Below, in pieces: positions 58,725 to 64,000 of a stretch of DNA of 64,000 bases. The stretch is from NCBI RefSeq assembly GCF_000430705.1, contig NZ_AUMN01000011.1, forward strand, positions 90,295-154,294. Direction: 5' to 3'. Numbering within the stretch: the stretch's first letter is position 1; the number at the start of each line of letters is the position of its first letter. This DNA is from Arthrobacter castelli DSM 16402 (GTDB taxonomy: Bacteria > Actinomycetota > Actinomycetes > Actinomycetales > Micrococcaceae). Made by a program: the position numbers and the translations under genes. The notes beneath the pieces are model-generated. The model was not told the origin of the DNA, made no database searches, and worked only from the letters and a program-made list of their open reading frames with translations.

Positions 58725-59627
58725 CACCTCCTGCTCCAGCCTCGCCAGCTCCGCGTGCAGGTTCTCCCGGGCCGCGTCCTGCCACAGGTCACGGCCAGCC
58801 GCCGTGTTGAACAGCGGGTCCAGGTTGAACAATTGGCGCACGACCGCGGCCCGGCCCCGGGTGAAGTCAGCGTCGCCGACGTGCCCGTATTCTTCACGGA
58901 CGGCCTCGACATAACGGCGGTAGGCCGGCCCCGGACGGGCCAGCACGGACAGGTCCGCATCACACAGCATCGCGCCGGGAGCATCCCCGGGCGCCGGGGC
59001 ATGGCCGCCGGTCAGCCGCACCAGCCGTACCACTTCGGCAACCTCCTGGTCCGGCAGGCCCGCGGCAGTCAGCCTGGATTCCGCCAAAGCCGCGGATGCC
59101 TCCTCGTCCTCGCCCGGCTGGCCCAGGTACACCGCGTCGTGGAACCACGCCGCCAGCCGGACAGCACGCGACAGTCGACCAGGCGTCCGGTCCGGCTGGT
59201 GCTTGTCCAATGTGTCAAGTGACTCGAGCACGCTCAACAAGTGGGCACGATCGTGGTACCGGCGATGGTCCTCACCCCAACGTCGGAGCAGCTCCTCGCC
59301 GAGGCCGGCGTGGCCGGCCAGCACCTCGAGCCAACGCTGCCTCAGCGGCCTGAGCAATGCGCCGCTGCGCTCCTTCGCCCTGACCCGCAGCCCGCTGGCC
59401 ATCAGGATCCTCACCAGCGTGCCGCCGTCGACCCGGCGGGCACCGAGCCGGACCAACTCATCGCACCGCTGGTCGGGCACGTCGTAATGGTCCCGGTCGA
59501 ACGCCCTGCCGTTGAGTCCCGCCCGGCGGGCGAAATCGTGCAATTCCTCCAGCGAGGTATCTGAAATCAGGTGCGCGAACATCCGACCGTGGGCCGGCCA
59601 CAGCGGAGGATCGAGGAAGATCGCCAT
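58710..59627 (-). CDS. DUF4031 - HD-domain fusion protein
   Basis: 305 residues. Residues 1-85 match DUF4031 (FLDPPLWPAHGRMFAHLISDTSLEELHDFA, HYDVPDQRCDEL). Residues 95-305 form a predicted HD phosphohydrolase: YHDRAHLLSVLE, WFHDAVYLG and LCDADLSVLA supply the metal-binding His/Asp. It may remove phosphate from a nucleotide or small molecule. DUF4031 alone is of unknown function. It is the first gene after the conserved cluster and could belong to it. Confidence 0.8.
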   Translation of the reverse strand: MAIFLDPPLWPAHGRMFAHLISDTSLEELHDFARRAGLNGRAFDRDHYDVPDQRCDELVRLGARRVDGGTLVRILMASGLRVRAKERSGALLRPLRQRWLEVLAGHAGLGEELLRRWGEDHRRYHDRAHLLSVLESLDTLDKHQPDRTPGRLSRAVRLAAWFHDAVYLGQPGEDEEASAALAESRLTAAGLPDQEVAEVVRLVRLTGGHAPAPGDAPGAMLCDADLSVLARPGPAYRRYVEAVREEYGHVGDADFTRGRAAVVRQLFNLDPLFNTAAGRDLWQDAARENLHAELARLEQEVSGTP

Positions 59628-59703
59628 CTCCCCAGTTTATGGATACTCCGCCCCCGGCCCGGAATATCCCGGCCCGGAACCCCGGCTCAGGCTCTTGCTC
59701 GAC

Positions 59704-59799
59704 CCGGTTCCTGACCGGCCCGGTTCCTGCTCCATCCGGTTCCTGACCGGCCCGGTTCCTGCTCCATCCGGTTCCTGCTCCATCCGGTTCCTGACCGGA
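59704..59799. repeat. 16-bp tandem repeat, six copies in two alternating types
   Basis: All copies start CCGGTTCCTG. Type A ends ACCGGC/A and type B ends CTCCAT. Order is A-B-A-B-B-A, from 59704 to 59799. It fills most of the gap between the DUF4031-HD gene and the MoaD-like gene, ending exactly at the MoaD-like stop codon (59800). Strain length variation is likely. Confidence 0.9.
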
Positions 59800-60159
59800 T
59801 CAACCTCCCGCCACGGACTGGATGATGAACAGCTCCTGGCCCGGACGGATTTCGGTCGAAACGCCGTCCAGATCGCGGACATCCTCGCCTTCGACGAACA
59901 GATTGACATGGCGACGCACCGCCCGGGTTTCATCCCGGATCCGCCGATCCAGCACCGGGTTGTCCCGTCCCAGCAAGTCCAGCACCGCTGCCACCGTCGT
60001 CATGTCCGGCACCGGCAGTCGCAGCAGTTTCCGGTCTCCCGCCAACGCGGCAAGCACCGGCGGGAGCACGACCGAAACGCTCTGTCCTGTCCCTGTCTCG
60101 GATCCTGTTCCTGCCACGTCGCCCGGCGATGATGCGGCCGACATCGCTCTGTCCGTCAT
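59800..60159 (-). CDS. MoaD/ThiS-family ubiquitin-like protein
   Basis: 119 residues from ATG 60159. The first about 35 residues are Ser/Gly-rich. The rest is a beta-grasp domain (VSVVLPPVLAALAGDRKLLRLP..., VNLFVEGEDVRDLDGVSTEIRPGQELFIIQS) ending in the free C-terminal GG needed for thiocarboxylation or conjugation. It may supply sulfur or tag proteins. No MoeB/E1-like gene is adjacent. Its ATG overlaps the stop of the BNR-repeat gene (ATGA). Confidence 0.85.
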   Translation of the reverse strand: MTDRAMSAASSPGDVAGTGSETGTGQSVSVVLPPVLAALAGDRKLLRLPVPDMTTVAAVLDLLGRDNPVLDRRIRDETRAVRRHVNLFVEGEDVRDLDGVSTEIRPGQELFIIQSVAGG

Positions 60160-61262
60160 GCCGACCCCACCTTTGCAGCGCGGACGCACAGTACATCCGG
60201 CAGATGGGAGACCACTTCCGCGAAGCTGCCGCCCTCGTCAGCACTGGCGTATACCGTCCCGCCGCGGGTGCCGAAGTACACCCCGGCCGGATCGGAGGAA
60301 TCGACGGCGGCGGCATCGCGCAAGACCGTGTTGTATTCGGCCTTTGGCAGCCCGGCGTCCGACCGTGTCCAGGTGCTGCCGCCGTCGTCGGTGCGGTGCA
60401 CAGCAAGCCGCCCGTCGGGCGGAATACGCTCGGCGTCGGCCTTCATCGGGATCACCCATGCCGTTCCGCTGCGCGAGGGATGGGCCATCATCACGAACCC
60501 GAAGTCGGCCGGCAGCCCGTCGGCGATGGAGACCCAGCTGTCCGCGCCGTCGTCGGACCGGTAGACCCCGTGGTGGTTTTGTGCGTACAAGCGCTTCGCA
60601 TCCTTCGAATCCCGTGCGATCTTATGCACGCACTGGCCGAATTCCGGCGTCGGGTCCGGCATGAAGTATGCCGAAATGCCATGATTACGGGCTTCCCAGG
60701 AGCTGCCGCCATCGGTCGTCCGGTAGACGCCGCCGGTACTCATTGCGATGTGGACGGTGTCGTCAGCCGGACTGGGAAGGATCGAGTGAGCCGCCGGACC
60801 GCCGTATCCGGCACCCCATTCGCTCCGGTGCGGGTGGTCCCAGAGGCCGCGGTTGAGCTCAAAGCGCTCCCCGCCGTCGGTCGATTTCCATACCGAAATC
60901 GGCTCGCATCCGGCCCAGACAACCCCCGGCCGGTCCCGGCTGTCCGGCTGGATCTGCCAGATCCGTTCCAGGGCGGCGCCGGTGTCCTCGGGGAAGCGGA
61001 TGGCCCCGTTCTCCGGCTCGGTCCAGCTGGTGCCGAGGTCATCCGAATGCGCCACGGTCGGGCCCCAGTGCTCCGAGCGGACTCCAACCATGATCCGGGT
61101 GCGCCCGTCGCGGGTATCGATGCCCACACTTGGCACTTCCTGCATCAGGAACTGCGGCCGAGACAGTGTCCAGTTGGTGCGGTCCTCGCTGGTGGCAAGC
61201 CACAGGCCTTTTTTGGTCCCGATCGCCAGGACCGTTTGTTCGGTGGGTGACATGTATCTCAT
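60156..61262 (-). CDS. BNR/Asp-box repeat beta-propeller protein
   Basis: About 368 residues from ATG 61262 (GGTGG upstream). Repeated Asp-boxes are spaced along it: SDDLGTSWTE, STDGGERFE, TDGGSSWE, SDDGADSWV, TDDGGSTWT, SADEGGSF. This is a sialidase-like six- or seven-bladed propeller, without the sialidase arginine triad. No signal peptide, so cytoplasmic. The pairing with a MoaD-like protein is common in actinobacteria, but the function is unknown. Confidence 0.82.
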   Translation of the reverse strand: MRYMSPTEQTVLAIGTKKGLWLATSEDRTNWTLSRPQFLMQEVPSVGIDTRDGRTRIMVGVRSEHWGPTVAHSDDLGTSWTEPENGAIRFPEDTGAALERIWQIQPDSRDRPGVVWAGCEPISVWKSTDGGERFELNRGLWDHPHRSEWGAGYGGPAAHSILPSPADDTVHIAMSTGGVYRTTDGGSSWEARNHGISAYFMPDPTPEFGQCVHKIARDSKDAKRLYAQNHHGVYRSDDGADSWVSIADGLPADFGFVMMAHPSRSGTAWVIPMKADAERIPPDGRLAVHRTDDGGSTWTRSDAGLPKAEYNTVLRDAAAVDSSDPAGVYFGTRGGTVYASADEGGSFAEVVSHLPDVLCVRAAKVGSA

Positions 61263-61307
61263 TCGACCACCGCAACGCCTGCGGGGCAATGGTTTTTGGG
61301 GCCGGAT

Positions 61308-61955
61308 TTACTTCACGGAGATGCCGATCTCGGCTGCCATGGCCGGTGCCAGCAGCTGCAGCTGGTATTCGTCGATGCAGGCACCCTTGATCCCGGCCAG
61401 GCTGACGATCCGGTCCAGTTCATTGGCCCGCAGGTCGACGTTGCTCATGGAGGCGCCGGGTGCCTGAAGGGTTCCGATCCTGCAGTCCTCGAACGCCACC
61501 CGCGTCAACTGGGCGTGGGAGACGTCCAACTCGTCGATAATGCAGCCGGAGAAGAGCACGTCGGTCAGCTTGGCGTAGCGGAAGTTGAGGAAGTCCAGTT
61601 TCCCGCCGGTGAACGTGACGGAGCGGAGCACTGAGTCGTACAGCTCGCCGGATCCAATCCGGGGATTGTCGACGGCGGTGTTCCACCAGCTGCTGCGCGG
61701 GGCTGAAAAGACCGGCGCGTTCAACTGTGAGAGCGCGGATTCGGCGAAAGTGGCCCCCGTCAGATCTGCCTCGTGCAGACTGACATGCGTCAGCCGGCAT
61801 TCGGTGAAGGTGACGTCTGTCAGGTCCAGTTCCCCGCCGTCGTCGTCCGCATACTCTATTGCCTCCAGCCGGCTGTCAGGCTCAATCGACTGCAGAGTGC
61901 CGGAGGTGTACGACGGCGGCGGCTTGGGCCCGCGCGGGATCTTACTGAGCTTCAT
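61308..61955 (-). CDS. Pentapeptide-repeat protein
   Basis: 215 residues. Repeats of the A(D/N)LxX kind form a right-handed helix: LTDVTFTECRLTHVSLHEADLTGATFAESAL, LRSVTFTGGKLDFLNFRYAKLTDVLFSGCIIDELDV, LTRVAFEDCRIGTL. Such proteins can mimic DNA and protect gyrase, but there is no other evidence for that here. It is cytoplasmic, in its own unit. Confidence 0.88.
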   Translation of the reverse strand: MKLSKIPRGPKPPPSYTSGTLQSIEPDSRLEAIEYADDDGGELDLTDVTFTECRLTHVSLHEADLTGATFAESALSQLNAPVFSAPRSSWWNTAVDNPRIGSGELYDSVLRSVTFTGGKLDFLNFRYAKLTDVLFSGCIIDELDVSHAQLTRVAFEDCRIGTLQAPGASMSNVDLRANELDRIVSLAGIKGACIDEYQLQLLAPAMAAEIGISVK

Positions 61956-62011
61956 ATAATCTGTGCCCTTCCTGGTGGCATTCCGTGCCCCGGCGTTTCA
62001 CGCCGGTTCTG

Positions 62012-62389
62012 CTAATCTTCAGTGCCATGCACCCATCGTGTTGCAGCGTTTGCGTTTCGGGCGGCCATGAGCATGAGCCCGATGGAAATGGCGTAAGCTC
62101 CGGCTACACTCACTACTGCAACGACGGCGCTGCCCGGTTGCAGCAACAGGGCGAGAATGATCAAGAGGATCACCAAAGCGGTCGACACGAGCGCCGTGAA
62201 TCGTAACGCCGGCGCGGCGGCACGATGGCCAACACGCCAACACTGGTCGCAGTGTTTCGTCGATTTTGTCCGAAGACCAAATACTTCGCTGACAACGGCA
62301 GCAGGGGAGGTGCTGGTTTTAATGAGCACTCCCGCTGCCGCGGCTATGACCGCAAGCCCCAACGCGCCCATCAGGAGAAGCGCGAACAT
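62012..62389 (-). CDS. Hypothetical membrane protein
   Basis: 125 residues from ATG 62389 (GGGAGAAAA upstream). An N-terminal helix (FALLLMGALGLAVIAAAAGVLI), a soluble middle with CDQCW, and two more helices (ALVSTALVILLIILALLLQPG; VAVVSVAGAYAISIGLMLMAA). CxxC could bind metal or be redox-active. No family is recognised. Confidence 0.6.
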   Translation of the reverse strand: MFALLLMGALGLAVIAAAAGVLIKTSTSPAAVVSEVFGLRTKSTKHCDQCWRVGHRAAAPALRFTALVSTALVILLIILALLLQPGSAVVAVVSVAGAYAISIGLMLMAARNANAATRWVHGTED

Positions 62390-62679
62390 ACTTGTTTTCT
62401 CCCAACCCTGAGAACGGTCCATCCCGCCGTAGCCTTCCCGATCCCGCCACGACAGAGATACCCGCTATGGAGGGATGGACAGCACACGGTCATGCTACGT
62501 GAATCCTGATGCGTACGCGGCGTCGGCGATGGTTTGTAACACGCTTTCCACTGCCGGATTCGTTTACTGCATATCTGGCGTGAGTCTATGTGTTGTTGAC
62601 CGTGGTCGGGGGTCACAACGTCGGAACCAATCATCACTCGCCACCCAGAATGGGGATATAGAAACGAGCCTACGCTTCA

Positions 62680-62880
62680 GTGCTCCTGGTGGCCGTTGTC
62701 GGCATGTCCTGGCTGGTCACCCTTATTGGAGAAGCCATCTGGGGAGAGGACTTCCCGACCGGGATTGTTGGTGGGGCCGCAGCCGGTCTGGCGGCTGTGG
62801 TGATGCTGCGTGTCCTGAACAGGTGGGACGAAAAGAGGCTCAAGCAGAACGGTGACCGGTACACCGGGGATGGGGCGTAG
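62680..62880 (+). CDS. Small hypothetical membrane protein
   Basis: 66 residues from GTG 62680. Two hydrophobic helices (VAVVGMSWLVTLIGEAIWG; TGIVGGAAAGLAAVVMLRVL) then a charged tail. The ribosome site is weak. It has the composition of a real membrane protein but no known homologue. The gaps on either side show no gene. Confidence 0.5.
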   Translation: MLLVAVVGMSWLVTLIGEAIWGEDFPTGIVGGAAAGLAAVVMLRVLNRWDEKRLKQNGDRYTGDGA

Positions 62881-63058
62881 CCCATGCTTTTGATGAAGCG
62901 TCGGCGGCACGATGGCCCGGACACCCAAGGCGACCAAGGCACTTCGGCTTCACCGCAACCGAAGTGACGGTGGAGGAAGCTTGGTTTATGCGATGGGTTC
63001 CCTTCGCATAAATACAGGAGCTAAGACCAGCCTTTACCCGCTCTCCCTGAGCTAATGA

Positions 63059-63241
63059 TTATCGACTCTTCGTCAACGCCAACGCTCTCCAAGCGCATGC
63101 ACTTGCCGCGATGATGGAGGCTCCTGCGGAGACGAGGGAAAACACTTCATCCGTTCCACCCACGGACAGCGCCAAGACGCCCGCGGCAATGAAGAAAAAT
63201 GCCAAGACTGAAAATCCACCGGCACTCATCTGGTCTACCAC
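63059..63241 (-). CDS. Small hypothetical membrane protein
   Basis: 60 residues from GTG 63241 (AAGGAA upstream). Two helices (GFSVLAFFFIAAGVLALSVGG; SLVSAGASIIAASACAWRALAL) and a short basic end. No family is recognised. Confidence 0.5.
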   Translation of the reverse strand: MVDQMSAGGFSVLAFFFIAAGVLALSVGGTDEVFSLVSAGASIIAASACAWRALALTKSR

Positions 63242-64000
63242 TTCCTTGTTTATTGGCTCATCGCATTTGAGGGTGTTTATTGTCGTTTTGTGTTTCAGCG
63301 AACCTCGATAAGTCTTCCGGTTCCTGGGGGATACATACCTCTATCTTTCCGGACATAATGTCGAAAATATAGTGCAAAGGCGCCATCGGCGGACATCTCG
63401 TCTTTAAAGCGCCGAAGACAACCCAAACCTCATCGGTCGATCAAGGGCTGAGCCATCATCGGCCGAACAAAGAGTCGTCAACCGGCCGATTGCTCATCCG
63501 GCCGAACGTGATCAGCAACCTACGTAGCGGATGTAGGCACAACAGGAGCATCCGTTCGCGCCGGCCGTGGGGGCCTGCCTGCCCCACGAGGAAGCTCGGC
63601 GATGGCACTGACACTGGACGCAGCCAGCTTCCGGCATCTGGTGGTACCGGTCGCGTGTGCCGTGGGACTGTTCGGCTGATCTACACCACCTGCCGAGCAA
63701 CGGACAAAATAGCCCGCCCTTCGGCCGGCCGGAGGGCGGTGAACTATGAAACCACCTTTAGGCTGGTCGTTTTCCGTAAGCCCATTCGTCGACGGCGGGG
63801 CCCGAACCTGTGAGATCGCTTTTTGACCGCGGGGAGAGGCCGCGGTCCTCATTGCTTCTATCGCTCATATTTCATGTTTCGTTATCTGACCGTTATATTT
63901 GGGGGCCTGATTCTTCTAAAACTGTCGGTGCTCGATGGTTGACTATTTTTATGACGGTTCGAGTGGGTGTTGACGACGACGGCGGTGGCCGGCCGGGTGC
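63242..64000. other. Gene-poor end of the window with hairpins
   Basis: No convincing gene is seen. Two stem-loops stand out: CGCCCTTCGGCC/GGCCGGAGGGCG at 63715-63738 (24 bases, one G-T pair), and GACCGCGG/CCGCGGTC at 63825-63847 with a 7-base loop. A frame opening at ATG 63951 runs to the window edge but is only 16 codons. The AT-rich stretch at 63890-63950 could be a promoter. Confidence 0.4.

Noticed and set aside
63520..63852. Minus-strand open frame of 110 codons near the right edge
   Set aside because: Composition is Arg/Pro/Ala-rich with no motif, and it contains both hairpins' sequence; it looks like a chance frame.

Overview
The window is high-GC, densely coded DNA with many GTG and TTG starts, ATGA-type stop/start overlaps, a mycothiol-type arsenate reductase, an Acr3/CsoR metal gene set and actinobacterial gene pairings. 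It most likely comes from a chromosome of an Arthrobacter-like actinobacterium (Micrococcales). The genus is inference. I see no rRNA, tRNA, transposase, prophage, CRISPR array or origin.

Layout. 1-2.5 kb: left-truncated gene of the lanthipeptide/thiopeptide dehydratase C-terminal family, a 58-residue secreted peptide upstream of it, and a divergent LuxR-type regulator; together a candidate, undescribed RiPP (ribosomally made, modified peptide) locus. 2.5-10.5 kb: SDR dehydrogenase, small zinc-ribbon-like protein, two PLP aminotransferases, a small membrane protein, a WXG100-like protein with a lipase-like hydrolase, and purB. 10.5-18 kb: polyol/sugar ABC transporter, SorC-type regulator, xylulokinase and mannitol dehydrogenase, sharing operator-like GCTCATATG motifs. 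18-20 kb: lipid kinase, small protein, arsC. 20-26.3 kb: nitrite assimilation and sirohaem supply (chelatase, nirD, divergent nirB, cobA, hemD-like). 26.3-31.4 kb: an unrelated block with an AbiEi/DUF559 protein bracketed by repeats, an LtrA/NTF2/SDR operon with a TetR regulator, and a broken acetyltransferase gene. 31.5-35.4 kb: nitrate reductase genes nasB-like and nasC. 35.6-39.1 kb: haem-binding-like protein, SulP transporter, MerR regulator and a kinase-like phosphotransferase.

39-49 kb is a heavy-metal island: a CopB-type ATPase with an (EGH)n tail, a CopZ-like protein, an ArsR-CDF pair, csoR-copZ-copA with two CsoR boxes, and acr3 with its own ArsR. A LytM peptidase with a structured leader (candidate c-di-AMP riboswitch) lies inside it. 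49-54 kb: EamA exporter with a CGNR regulator, two membrane proteins, a MATE exporter and a VapBC-type toxin-antitoxin pair. 54.6-58.7 kb: a conserved-looking cluster of unknown product (dehydrogenase, aberrant 6-pyruvoyl-tetrahydropterin-synthase homologue, glycosyltransferase, methyltransferase, divergent CDP-alcohol phosphatidyltransferase). 58.7-62 kb: DUF4031-HD fusion, a 16-bp tandem repeat, a MoaD-like protein paired with a BNR-repeat protein, and a pentapeptide-repeat protein. The last 2 kb is sparse: small membrane proteins, hairpins and no recognised gene.

The two best candidates for something undescribed are the peptide/SpaB_C locus at the left edge and the pterin-like glycosyl/lipid cluster at 54.6-58.7 kb.
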